Notes: generated from the letters alone by a model not told the origin. A stretch of 49,985 nucleotides of DNA from MFZZ01 sp964610165 (GCA_964610165.1 CAZSUZ010000008.1:1-49985), one strand, 5' to 3'; shown: positions 6,985-14,792, numbered from the stretch's first letter. Made by a program: numbers and translations.

Positions 6985-7124
6985 TTTATAAAAAGTAAAA
7001 AAACGGAACAGGTGGCGCGAAACGGGGAGCCCCAAAAAATGAGGCGGTAACGACGATATTTTATTGGGGCTGTTGAGCGGCAGAATCTGGAACGAGACTA
7101 TATAGTAAAAATTTCGAAATATTT
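6985..7124 (+). other. GC-rich structured spacer between pheS and pheT
   Basis: The region from about 7007 to 7100 is roughly half G+C in a genome near one third. It can fold: AGCCCCAA (7027-7034) pairs with TTGGGGCT (7064-7071), extended by an A-run facing a T-rich arm, around a loop rich in GAGGCGGTAACGACG. Further purine-rich blocks (GGTGGCGCGAAACGGGG before it, GAGCGGCAGAATCTGGAACGAG after it) carry repeated ACGG/ACGA motifs. I could not match it to a riboswitch, T-box or known RNA. No open frame longer than a few codons is present. Confidence 0.4.
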
Positions 7125-8919
7125 ATGAACATAAAAATCACATACAATTGGTTACTTGAATACTTAGAAACAGATGCAACACCAGAAGAAATTGGTAAAT
7201 ACTTATCATTAAGTGGGCCCTCTGTTGAACATATCATAAAAATGGATGATGACTATGTATTTGATATAGAAATTACATCAAACCGTATAGATATGGCAAG
7301 TGTTTTTGGCATTGCCCAAGAAGCACAAGCAATACTTCCACAATTTGGAAAAAAAGCAAAACTCAAATTTAACCCCTTAGAAACGTATACATTTAATAAC
7401 TTAAAAGCAGAGCCAGTTCCAACAGGGAAAAAATTAGATTTAGAAATTGATAGAAATCTGTGCCAACGATTTACAGCTCTTGTTTTTTCAAATGTAGAAA
7501 TTAAACCAAGTCCAGAACTTATTAAAAAAAGACTTGAAATGGTAGACATTAAATCAATAAATAACGTAATTGATATCTCAAACTACTTAATGGTTTCACT
7601 AGGGCAGCCAACACACATGTTTGATTATGACAAAATTGAAGGTGGAAAAATGATANNNNNNNNNNNNNNNNNNNNNNNNNNNNNNNNNNNNNNNNNNNNN
7701 NNNNNNNNNNNNNNNNNNNNNNNNNNNNNNNNNNNNNNNNNNNNNNNNNNNNNNNATTTATTAAATCAATTAACTGGTGGCATAGTTCAATCTGAACTGT
7801 ATGATATCTATTCAAATAAACAAACAGAAAAACATATTACAGTTCACCTAAAAGATATTCATCGTGTTATGGGAATTGAACTTGAAGAAAAAAAAATTAT
7901 TGATATTTTAGAAAGACTAGGTTTTAAGACTACTAAACATGAAGATGCTCTTAAAGTAATAATCCCAAGTTACAGACATGATGATGTTCACATTAAAGAA
8001 GATATTATAGAAGAAGTGGCACGAGTCTATGGGTACTACAAACTACCAAATAACATAGCTCCAATGGTATATATTCAACAACCAAAAGAAATTGCCCACC
8101 GCATTTCTGTAATGCAAAAAGTAAAATATTTCTTAAAACATCTTGGACTTCACGAAGTTGTTAACTATTCAATGATTTCCGCGGAAACAATATCTGCTCT
8201 AGATTTAAATGTAAATGAACATTTAAAACTCGCGAATACAATTTCTAAAGAAATTGAATACATGAGAAGATCACTTATTCCATCACTTTTAGTTAACCAA
8301 AAACAAAATGCTGGCAAAATGGAAGTATTACAATTATTTGAAATTGCTAATACATATATTCCACGTGAACAAGATTTACCACAAGAACAATACAAATTAG
8401 GCATTACTGTTAATACAAGCTTTTCAGATATCAAAGGTATTGTTGAAGCTTTATTACAAGAGTTACATATTCGTACTGTTGTTTTTGATAAACATTCTGA
8501 AGCTTTATTCTCAAAAAATGAACAGACTACATTAATTGATCGTGACACTAACAAAGTAATTGGAACAATTGGCAAAATTAATCGTACATATCAAGAAAAT
8601 TTAGAGTTAAAAGACTCTATTTATGCAGCAGAAATTGACTTTACATTTATTGCGGAACATTATATGGTTGTTGAACCATATAAAATTCCTTTACAAAACG
8701 CAGTTATTAAACTAGATGCAAATATTAAAAATAAAAAAGGACAAACATTTGCTGCTATAAAGGAAATTTCGTTTAAAGAATCTCCTTTGTTAGTTGATGT
8801 AGAATATATAAACACGTTTAAAGACACAATGACTCTTAGATTTTATTTTTCAGACAAAAAAGAAAATATTACAGAAGAACAAGCAAAAAGAGAACTAGAT
8901 AAAATTCTGGTGAAGCTTA
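7125..8919 (+). CDS. pheT: Phenylalanyl-tRNA synthetase beta subunit, interrupted by one gap and cut by a second
   Basis: Beta subunit of PheRS, which binds tRNA and edits Tyr-tRNA-Phe. The N-terminus MNIKITYNWLLEYL runs directly to DIEITSNRIDMASVFGIAQE, so the OB-fold tRNA-binding insert (domain B2) of long bacterial PheT is missing. The B3/B4 editing domain is entered at HMFDYDKIEGGKM and then lost in the 100-N gap at 7656. Sequence resumes at the end of B4 (QLTGGIVQSELYDIY), continues through B5 (IIPSYRHDDVHIKEDIIEEV) and B6/B7, and nearly completes the C-terminal FDX-ACB domain (FYFSDKKENITEEQAKREL) before the gap at 8920. From family length the first gap should hide roughly 100 or more residues, so 100 N understates it. 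Only a few C-terminal residues are lost. Confidence 0.93.
7656..7755. other. Assembly gap (100 N) inside pheT
   Basis: Exactly 100 N. The round size marks a scaffolding gap of unknown length. Family comparison suggests about 300 or more real bases are missing here. Confidence 0.95.
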
Positions 8920-9019
8920 NNNNNNNNNNNNNNNNNNNNNNNNNNNNNNNNNNNNNNNNNNNNNNNNNNNNNNNNNNNNNNNNNNNNNNNNNNNNNNNNN
9001 NNNNNNNNNNNNNNNNNNN
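8920..9019. other. Assembly gap (100 N) between pheT and the hydrolase gene
   Basis: Exactly 100 N. It hides the pheT stop, the spacer and the 5' end of the following gene. Reading through it as one protein is an artefact. Confidence 0.95.
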
Positions 9020-9838
9020 GCTCTTTATTTGCACGGAAATGGAACATCTTCTGTATTTTATTCACCTTTAATGAATATTCTCGGAAAACAACTTACTGAC
9101 AACAATATTTCTTTTTTCCCATTTAATAATAGAGGAGCACATTTAATAAAATCATTAACTAGAGAATCTACAAATGGAGGAGAGCGAGCTCTATACGGAA
9201 CCGCTTACGAATTAATAAAAGATTGTGTCATAGACATAAACTCTGCAATACATGCATTACAAGAAATGGGATATGAAGAATTTTATTTAATAGGTGAATC
9301 TACAGGTGCAAATAAAATAGTTGTTTACCATTATTACCAGCCACAAAATCCTGTTTCTAAATATATTTTGCTTAGTGGAGGAGATGATACAGGATTATAT
9401 TATGACGAACTTGGCAAAGAAACTTTTTTTAAAATTTTAGAAACTGCTAAACAAAAAATCGCAAAAGGAATGGGTGAGGAGTTAATTTCAAAAGAATTAT
9501 ATGCAGTAATGCCAATGTCGTACCAATCTATGTATGACACCTTAAATCCAGATGGTGATTACAATATATTTCCATATAATGAAACATTTAATAATCTTCA
9601 ACTCTCTTCAAAAGAAATATTTAAAGAATTTAAACGTATTAATAAACCAACATTCGTTGTGTATGGGGAACTGGATGAATTTTGTTACGGTAGAGTTCCC
9701 GATTGTGTTGAAGTTCTTAAAAAAAATACAAAAAACCCTACATTATTTGAATATCACATTATGAAAGAAGCAGATCATGGCTTTCATGGAAAAGAACATG
9801 AGCTTTCAAAATTGATATCTCATTTTCTCCTTAAATAG
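9020..9838 (+). CDS. Alpha/beta hydrolase, 5' end lost in gap
   Basis: Open from the gap edge to the TAA ending at 9838; 272 residues are visible. The first visible block ALYLHGNGTSS is the oxyanion-hole strand and loop of an alpha/beta hydrolase. The nucleophile elbow is GESTG at about residues 94-98. A charge-relay acid is likely the D of VYGELDEF, and the histidine that of ADHGFHG near the C-terminus. Little is missing before the HGNG motif, perhaps 20-30 residues. The sequence pattern resembles the DUF1749-type esterase group, but the substrate is unknown. No signal peptide can be judged because the N-terminus is missing. Confidence 0.8.
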   Translation, partial: ALYLHGNGTSSVFYSPLMNILGKQLTDNNISFFPFNNRGAHLIKSLTRESTNGGERALYGTAYELIKDCVIDINSAIHALQEMGYEEFYLIGESTGANKIVVYHYYQPQNPVSKYILLSGGDDTGLYYDELGKETFFKILETAKQKIAKGMGEELISKELYAVMPMSYQSMYDTLNPDGDYNIFPYNETFNNLQLSSKEIFKEFKRINKPTFVVYGELDEFCYGRVPDCVEVLKKNTKNPTLFEYHIMKEADHGFHGKEHELSKLISHFLLK

Positions 9839-9847
9839 CCTATAGTT

Positions 9848-9876
9848 TTGCTTTCTTGACTCATTTCGAGTATAAT
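9848..9876 (+). promoter_or_regulatory. Promoter of the 9977-10440 cassette
   Basis: TTGCTT at 9848-9853, a 17-base spacer and TATAAT at 9871-9876. Transcription near 9883 leaves a leader of about 94 bases, the longest of the small-gene cassettes. Confidence 0.7.
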
Positions 9877-9892
9877 TACACTAGTAATAGCT

Positions 9893-9945
9893 AATCGTAT
9901 ATTTAACTTCATAGTTGTAAAACTATGATAGTGAAACATACGATT
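9893..9945 (+). promoter_or_regulatory. Nested hairpin followed by a T-run in the 5' leader
   Basis: An outer 8-bp stem, AATCGTAT (9893-9900) with ATACGATT (9938-9945), encloses a 7-bp hairpin, CATAGTT (9910-9916) with AACTATG (9921-9927). The outer stem runs into T9944-9949. The shape is that of an intrinsic terminator or attenuator 27 bases before the SD. An alternative fold or ligand site is not evident. Confidence 0.5.
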
Positions 9946-9976
9946 TTTTGTTTTGTGCACTTTGAAAGGAACTATC

Positions 9977-10198
9977 GTGAACTTGTATGTAATGTCTGGT
10001 GCAGATGGCAATAAAATTATGTCTGCTGTTCGAGTAGTAGAAAATGCTTTATCGATAATGGAGAAAGCAGATTTCCAAGTCCAAAGTATCGATGGCCAAA
10101 TAATAATTTGGCTCAACGATAGCAAACAAGAGGCATTATTGGTTGCACTCTTGAACCTTCTCAGCATCGAGTATACTGTAGTCGTTGATGAACATTAA
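9977..10198 (+). CDS. Small soluble protein of unknown function (73 aa)
   Basis: Unrecognised. The GTG at 9977 is chosen because AAGGA at 9966-9970 lies six bases upstream; a more upstream in-frame TTG at 9953 lies just past the leader hairpin and lacks an SD. The predicted pattern is strand (NLYVMSG), helix (GNKIMSAVRVVENALSIMEKA), strand (FQVQSIDGQIIIWL), helix (KQEALLVALLNLL), strand (YTVVVDE), i.e. a compact alpha/beta fold of the ferredoxin-like kind. Co-transcribed with the membrane protein 17 bases downstream, which has its own AAGGAG, so the two may act together at the membrane. That is an inference from the layout. Confidence 0.65.
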   Translation: MNLYVMSGADGNKIMSAVRVVENALSIMEKADFQVQSIDGQIIIWLNDSKQEALLVALLNLLSIEYTVVVDEH

Positions 10199-10215
10199 CC
10201 AACAAGGAGAGAATC

Positions 10216-10440
10216 ATGTCACAGGAGCAAATTGACATTATGAACAAAGAAAACGTCCTACTCAATATGTGGGCGAAGATCGCGATCTTTGTCGGGGCTA
10301 TCCAACTGGTAGCCCTTGCTGTTTTGCATGTATACCTAGTAAATGGTGGCAAGGAAATGCCAACTGACTGGTATGCAATCCCAGTAGTAATTGTTATTGC
10401 TGGCTTTATTTTTGCGTGGCTTTCGCGTCCACGCAAGTAA
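10216..10440 (+). CDS. Small two-helix membrane protein (74 aa)
   Basis: Unrecognised. ATG at 10216 follows AAGGAG at 10204-10209 with six-base spacing. A short polar N-terminus (MSQEQIDIMNKEN) is followed by two hydrophobic helices, about residues 17-41 and 51-69, joined by the loop NGGKEMPTDW and ending in the basic tail SRPRK. By the positive-inside rule the C-terminus is cytoplasmic. It shares the cassette with the 73-residue soluble protein and is followed by a textbook terminator at 10463. Its two-helix layout is like that of the 66-residue protein at 2428, without clear sequence similarity. Confidence 0.65.
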   Translation: MSQEQIDIMNKENVLLNMWAKIAIFVGAIQLVALAVLHVYLVNGGKEMPTDWYAIPVVIVIAGFIFAWLSRPRK

Positions 10441-10462
10441 AAGGACAGCAATTGTGCACAGT

Positions 10463-10497
10463 GCGCCTGCCGGATATATTTCTGGCAGGCGCTTTTT
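10463..10497 (+). terminator. Intrinsic terminator of the 9977-10440 cassette
   Basis: A perfect 9-bp stem, GCGCCTGCC (10463-10471) with GGCAGGCGC (10484-10492), followed by TTTTT. Classic rho-independent form. Confidence 0.9.
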
Positions 10498-10518
10498 CAT
10501 GGAAAAAATTTCTTTTGT

Positions 10519-10524
10519 TATAAT
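10519..10524 (+). promoter_or_regulatory. -10 box for the leaderless ImmA-like gene
   Basis: TATAAT with six bases between it and the ATG at 10531. Confidence 0.6.
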
Positions 10525-10530
10525 ACCCAT

Positions 10531-11136
10531 ATGAAAACGAATCTTCTTGGAATAAAAGAATTAGCAGAAGAACTTATTGATACCTATGCATTAACTATTC
10601 CTGTGCATATATTTGAGCTAGCAGATTTAATGGGAATTAAATGGAAAACCTGCACTACAGAGCAAATGCAAAAAGTGATTCAACAAAATGGAAATCATAT
10701 GCAAGAATCAATTACTGATTGGAATGATGTTTTAGGCTATTTTGATCCAAAAGAAGAACGGATTTATTTAAATGACGATAATCAGCCAATAACGCGTAAA
10801 CGCTTCACCATGGCTCATGAAATTGCTCACAATGTTCTTCATCATTCATTAGATAGTCTACTTCGAAGAGTTTTTTTAAGACAAGACATTATAATTCCTC
10901 GAGATAGTATTGAAGCAGAAGCAAATTATTTTGCAGGATATTTGCTAATGCCTGATAAAACCATGAAAGAACGATTAAAGTATATTGTTTTGATGGGAAA
11001 TGGAGAACAGATTGTAAAGACTTTTGCTAAAACATTTGCTGTTAGTTCAGAAGCAATGCGAATTCGTTTTAAAACGTTTAAACAAGAATATCCAGAACTT
11101 TGGAAAGAATTTAATCTAGATGAAAAATTATTTTAA
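10531..11136 (+). CDS. ImmA/IrrE-family metallopeptidase
   Basis: A 201-residue protein of the M78 peptidase family, whose members cleave repressors (ImmA of ICEBs1) or DNA-damage regulators (IrrE of Deinococcus). The zinc site is H96-E-I-A-H100 in FTMAHEIAHNVLHH, with the third ligand expected in the helix IEAEANYFAGYLLMP (about E130). No helix-turn-helix is fused to it and no Xre-type repressor gene is adjacent, so its target is not visible here. The next gene, a small membrane protein, starts two bases after the stop and is surely co-translated. TATAAT at 10519-10524 predicts a leaderless mRNA. Role in stress or mobile-element control is inferred from the family. Confidence 0.85.
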   Translation: MKTNLLGIKELAEELIDTYALTIPVHIFELADLMGIKWKTCTTEQMQKVIQQNGNHMQESITDWNDVLGYFDPKEERIYLNDDNQPITRKRFTMAHEIAHNVLHHSLDSLLRRVFLRQDIIIPRDSIEAEANYFAGYLLMPDKTMKERLKYIVLMGNGEQIVKTFAKTFAVSSEAMRIRFKTFKQEYPELWKEFNLDEKLF

Positions 11137-11138
11137 TT

Positions 11139-11471
11139 ATGACTAACCAATCCCAACCTGTTATTGAAGAAACGGTAATTCTCGATGCCTCTACAGACTT
11201 AGAACATATTAAACTTCAGTTTGAAAAACTAAGTGTTCAAGAAAAGTTTGATTTTTTGGCATATAGAAAACAGTGGTCAACTTATTTATTAACACTTGTA
11301 ATTGCCATTGTTGGATTTAATATGATGTTCCTTGTAACAATCGGTCTTGGCTGGTTACAATTTTCTGATGAATGGCTCGTGCGCATTATTTTTACTGGTA
11401 GTTTTGTTGAAGTATTAGGACTTGCAAAAATTGTCGTAGACTTTTTATTTAAAGAGCCTCCAAAAAGTTAA
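11139..11471 (+). CDS. Small membrane protein co-transcribed with the ImmA-like peptidase (110 aa)
   Basis: Unrecognised. The polar N-terminal third contains an acidic helix (ASTDLEHIKLQFEKLSVQEKFDFL) and is followed by two hydrophobic segments, about residues 48-73 and 83-104. It starts two bases after the ImmA-like gene and ends overlapping by four bases the 3' end of the convergent penicillin-binding protein gene. The pair could be a membrane sensor plus peptidase, but there is no direct evidence. No cysteine or known catalytic motif is visible. Confidence 0.65.
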   Translation: MTNQSQPVIEETVILDASTDLEHIKLQFEKLSVQEKFDFLAYRKQWSTYLLTLVIAIVGFNMMFLVTIGLGWLQFSDEWLVRIIFTGSFVEVLGLAKIVVDFLFKEPPKS

Positions 11472-13999
11472 TTCCAATTTTCTTTTACCCCTATTTTAAC
11501 AGTAGAATCTGAAGATTTATCTTTTTCATTCCAAGCTTGTACTTTAATTTCATATTTCCCATTTGGTAAATTAAACTTTTCATTAATAGAAGTATTATTA
11601 CCATCTAAATTTTTCTTTTCTTCACCATTTATAAATATTTTTACCCGTTTAATTGCACTTCCAGAAGTAATGGTGGCTTTTACTTCTATATCATTTGAAT
11701 CTACTTTAGATTCATTACTTGGAGATTTCATAGAAACAACAACTTCATCTGAAGAGTTATCAGACGTTTCTGTTGGATATTTATATTTATCATCACTTTG
11801 TTCTTTTGCCCATGCATCGATTGCTTCCTGCCATCTATTTTTTCCATCATCAGAAATAGGATCTGTTTCTGTAATCACAATAAAATCTTTTTCTTCATAA
11901 TTACCAGATTTAACTTCTACATCATTTGCAAGTTTTCCATTTGCTTTAGAAATTTTAAGCTTTTTATAAAAAGGGGATTGCTCAGTAGGTTCGGTGCCTT
12001 CTACATAGTATTCAGAACGAGTAGGGTATCCATCTCTTGGAAGACCGCCAAGATATGCGTCCACTGTAAGCGCTTTTACTTTATCTGGTTTATCTGGAAT
12101 ACCATCTTTATATTTTTTAAGCAGTTCCAACATAACATTATGCCAGATAGGCGAAGCTCCAGTAGCACCAGAGGAAATTTGTTGATTCATGGTGGAATTA
12201 TCATTATTTCCAACCCAAACTGCTAATGCAATTTCTTTTGTATAGCCAACTGCCCAGTTATCTCGCTTATCATTTGTTGTTCCTGTTTTTACAGCAACAG
12301 TTTTACCAGGAACATTTAAATACGAACTAGGACCAAATGTATCTACTCGTGCATTATTATCAGAAAGAATATGAGAAATAATAAAACTTATTTCTTTTGA
12401 AAGTACTTCTTTCCCATTTTCATTTTTCTTTTTATAAATTCGTTTACCATTAAAATCTTCAATTTCTAATATTGCGTTTGGTTCAATTCGTGTACCTTCA
12501 TTAGCAAATACACTGTACGCATTTGCAAGCTCTATGAGTGTGGTTTCACCCCCACCAAGAGATGCAGATAGCCCAAGATTATCAATTGTTTCTTGTGTTG
12601 GTTCAAGCGAAGTTAAACCCATGTCATAACTTTGCTGAAGAAAATCTCTTAACCCTATCATAGCTTGCATTTTTACAGCAGGCACATTTAAAGAATTACC
12701 AAGTGCAAAGCGCACTTGTACTGGTCCACGATATTTTAGATCATAATTTTCCGGTGTATAATCTTCACCACCTTGATTTGGAAATGTTGTTTTTACATCC
12801 ATAACAATAGTTGATGCTGTATATCCTTTTGCAAAAGCTGTAGCATATTCAATAGGTTTTAATGTAGAACCTGGTTGTCTGTGTCCTTGTGAAACCACAT
12901 CAAACTTTCCATATTCTTGATCGTTATAGTCATACGAACCAATATAAGTAATAATTTCTCCAGTATCTGGTTCCATTGCTATAAGAGCGCCATTTCCTAC
13001 CTTATAATCTTCTAAATCTTTAATTTCATCCTTAATAATTTTTTCTGCTTTTTGTTGAAGTTCTAAATCAAGTGTTGTTTTTACTTTTACACCTTGGCTA
13101 ATAATGCCGGCTCCAAATTCTTTTTCAATTTGATCTTTTACATAAAATACAAAATGTGGAGCATTTATATTTTCTTTAGGAGAAGAAAAACGCAGTTTGT
13201 CTAGCTTAGCCACAGAAGCTTCTTCTTCGTCTTTTGTAATATATTCATCTTCTCGCATTCTTCGCAACACATCTTTTGCACGACCTTTCCACAAATCTTT
13301 TTCACCAATAAAAGGCGAAAATGCTGATGGATTTTGTGGCAAACCTGCAAGAACTGCAGATTCAACTAGATTTAACTCTTTAGGTTCTTTTCCAAAATAT
13401 CCTGCTGCTGCAGCACCAACACCATAATAACTTCCACCATAAGGGGCTTCGTTAAGATACATTCCTAAAATTTCATCTTTTGTATATTTTTTTTCAACTT
13501 GTGAAGCTAATATTGCTTCTTTAATTTTTCTAGGAAGGGTTCGTTCAGAAGAAAGAAGTACATTTTTAATTAGCTGTTGAGTAATTGTAGAACCTCCTTG
13601 AGGCTGCCCAAGAGCACTCATAATTGCAGCACGTAAGATTCCAAATTCAGAGATACCTTTATGTTCATAAAAGCGTTTATCTTCTATGGCAACTGTAGCT
13701 TTCTTTAAATGATCAGATATATCTTCTGCGTTTACTTGTACTCGATTTTTATCTTGATACATTTCGTAAATTACTTTGTCATTACGATCATAAAAAATGG
13801 TAGAGTTACCACGCGATTCTGCAAGTTTTCCAGGTTGTGGTAGATCTCGTCCATACCATGCAAATAAACCTAATGCACCTACATATCCAAAAAAAATAAG
13901 TCCGATTACTGCAACAATGCCATACAAAATAAGCTTTTGTTTATTAAATTTAAAAGACGAAAAATTTGTAGATCTTCTGTGACGGGGAATATATGCCAT
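11468..13999 (-). CDS. Class A penicillin-binding protein (glycosyltransferase/transpeptidase)
   Basis: Bifunctional peptidoglycan synthase of 843 residues. A short cytoplasmic N-terminus rich in Arg is followed by one transmembrane helix (about 23-49). The GT51 glycosyltransferase domain has the catalytic-Glu motif E106-DKRFYEHKG and the second motif GGSTITQQLIKN. The transpeptidase carries S378-T-L-K381, S436-L-N438 and K571-T-G573, so all active-site residues are intact. After about residue 730 a low-complexity acidic linker leads to a C-terminal Ig-like beta domain (VVVSMKSPSNESKVDSND onward), found in some Gram-positive and CPR enzymes. It shows that the organism builds its own cell wall. 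It diverges from the tiny ORF at 14051. Confidence 0.95.
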   Translation of the reverse strand: MAYIPRHRRSTNFSSFKFNKQKLILYGIVAVIGLIFFGYVGALGLFAWYGRDLPQPGKLAESRGNSTIFYDRNDKVIYEMYQDKNRVQVNAEDISDHLKKATVAIEDKRFYEHKGISEFGILRAAIMSALGQPQGGSTITQQLIKNVLLSSERTLPRKIKEAILASQVEKKYTKDEILGMYLNEAPYGGSYYGVGAAAAGYFGKEPKELNLVESAVLAGLPQNPSAFSPFIGEKDLWKGRAKDVLRRMREDEYITKDEEEASVAKLDKLRFSSPKENINAPHFVFYVKDQIEKEFGAGIISQGVKVKTTLDLELQQKAEKIIKDEIKDLEDYKVGNGALIAMEPDTGEIITYIGSYDYNDQEYGKFDVVSQGHRQPGSTLKPIEYATAFAKGYTASTIVMDVKTTFPNQGGEDYTPENYDLKYRGPVQVRFALGNSLNVPAVKMQAMIGLRDFLQQSYDMGLTSLEPTQETIDNLGLSASLGGGETTLIELANAYSVFANEGTRIEPNAILEIEDFNGKRIYKKKNENGKEVLSKEISFIISHILSDNNARVDTFGPSSYLNVPGKTVAVKTGTTNDKRDNWAVGYTKEIALAVWVGNNDNSTMNQQISSGATGASPIWHNVMLELLKKYKDGIPDKPDKVKALTVDAYLGGLPRDGYPTRSEYYVEGTEPTEQSPFYKKLKISKANGKLANDVEVKSGNYEEKDFIVITETDPISDDGKNRWQEAIDAWAKEQSDDKYKYPTETSDNSSDEVVVSMKSPSNESKVDSNDIEVKATITSGSAIKRVKIFINGEEKKNLDGNNTSINEKFNLPNGKYEIKVQAWNEKDKSSDSTVKIGVKENWN

Positions 14000-14024
14000 A
14001 ATAAAATACCTTGATAATCAATTC

Positions 14025-14034
14025 ATTATACAAT
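14025..14034. promoter_or_regulatory. Overlapping divergent -10 boxes
   Basis: On the minus strand TATAAT covers 14030-14025 and would give the PBP gene a leader of about 19 bases. On the plus strand TACAAT covers 14029-14034 and faces the 14051 ORF. The two boxes share two bases, so the polymerases should exclude each other. Confidence 0.5.
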
Positions 14035-14050
14035 AGAATTGTAACTGAAT

Positions 14051-14158
14051 ATGAAACTAAAAAAACTATTTAATGGCAGATTATTCCTAAAAATTGTTAT
14101 GATTATTGCTGTCATTCTTCTTATACTCACAAGCTTTGCGCCGTTCTTCTACATGTAA
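14051..14158 (+). CDS. 35-residue membrane miniprotein
   Basis: ATG at 14051 to TAA at 14156-14158 encodes a basic N-terminus (MKLKKLFNGRLFLK), one hydrophobic helix (IVMIIAVILLILTSFAPFF) and almost nothing after it. The positive-inside rule places the N-terminus in the cytoplasm. A TACAAT box lies 16 bases before the start; there is no SD. Short single-helix proteins with this basic-helix-aromatic form turn up repeatedly in CPR genomes, but I know of no function. It is too short for routine gene callers, so its status rests on the promoter, the clean helix and its place between two clear units. Confidence 0.5.
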   Translation: MKLKKLFNGRLFLKIVMIIAVILLILTSFAPFFYM

Positions 14159-14170
14159 GACTTATAATAA

Positions 14171-14198
14171 TTGATTATCTTGCTTTAATTGATATAAT
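14171..14198 (+). promoter_or_regulatory. Promoter of the 14287 cassette
   Basis: TTGATT at 14171-14176, a 16-base spacer and TATAAT at 14193-14198. The leader of about 80 bases contains an inverted repeat, AAATAGA (14217-14223) with TCTATTT (14234-14240). Confidence 0.6.
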
Positions 14199-14286
14199 AA
14201 CTACTGTTGAAACTGAAATAGAGTAATAGCTATTCTATTTCTTAGTTAATAGCACATACGTTCTGTTCGAATAAAGGAGCTTTGAA

Positions 14287-14658
14287 ATGAGTAATCCACA
14301 ACGTTGGAACTGTGTTGCTGTAAGCCATATTGTCTATCCAGAAACTCATGAAGAATGTTCTGAGTTATACGGAGAACGTTCTGGCATTTGTTTGAAGTAT
14401 TGTCTACATTCTATTCCTTGGAATAGATTAAGAGAGGCTAAAAAAACTTGTGATATTGTGGAAGGCTTGGAGTGGTTTTATGGTGATCAAAACTATGCAA
14501 CCATGAGTGAATGGTTACAATCACCAAATAATCACTTAAATGGATGGTTACCTATTGATTTAATCAATACTGGTATCGATACAGAAATCGATCGGGTAAT
14601 GTATGCCCTAAACAAGCTTCTTGAAGAAGATCTGTTAGTTCACATGAAAGGAACCTAA
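14287..14658 (+). CDS. Orphan protein with an MbcA/ParS/Xre-like C-terminal domain (123 aa)
   Basis: AAGGAG at 14274-14279 fixes the start. The C-terminal part (about residues 73-115), EWLQSPNNHLNGWLPIDLI followed by NTGIDTEIDRVMYALNKLLE, has the layout of the DUF2384 toxin-binding domain of MbcA/ParS/Xre antitoxins: Trp-Leu, an N-x-x-L-x-G turn, P-x-(D/E)-L-(L/I)-x-T-G, then a closing helix. The N-terminal 65 residues hold five cysteines (9, 24, 35, 39, 55) and do not look like the usual Xre helix-turn-helix. No RES-domain toxin gene is beside it. It may be an orphan antitoxin, an adaptor that has kept only the binding domain, or a new partner system. It has its own promoter, long leader and terminator. 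Domain call is by eye and moderate. Confidence 0.6.
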   Translation: MSNPQRWNCVAVSHIVYPETHEECSELYGERSGICLKYCLHSIPWNRLREAKKTCDIVEGLEWFYGDQNYATMSEWLQSPNNHLNGWLPIDLINTGIDTEIDRVMYALNKLLEEDLLVHMKGT

Positions 14659-14703
14659 AAATATCTATTGATGTTGGTGAACGAATTGGTCAATTACCAT
14701 AGC

Positions 14704-14732
14704 ACCCCACCCTTGGAAAAGGTGGGGTTTTT
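14704..14732 (+). terminator. Intrinsic terminator of the 14287 cassette
   Basis: ACCCCACC (14704-14711) pairs with GGTGGGGT (14721-14728), followed by T14728-14732. It lies 46 bases after the stop. Confidence 0.85.
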
Positions 14733-14777
14733 CATTTACAGTTTTTTAAGTTTGATATAACTGCATAGACTTTGCGA

Positions 14778-14783
14778 TATAAT
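14778..14783 (+). promoter_or_regulatory. -10 box for recG
   Basis: TATAAT with nine bases between it and the ATG at 14793, so a leader of only about two bases is expected. Confidence 0.55.
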
Positions 14784-14792
14784 GTACTTGAC

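Noticed and set aside
7003..7040. T-box-like string (AACAGGTGGCGCG) before pheT
   Set aside because: It lacks the rest of the T-box sequence, and no Stem I or specifier loop can precede it because pheS ends too close upstream.
7125..9071. One long ORF running from pheT through both N blocks
   Set aside because: It is open only because N codons are read as residues. PheT ends near 8919 and the sequence after 9020 is an alpha/beta hydrolase in another frame.
9856..9876. TTGACT (9856) as the -35 for TATAAT at 9871
   Set aside because: The spacer would be nine bases; TTGCTT at 9848 gives 17 and is preferred.
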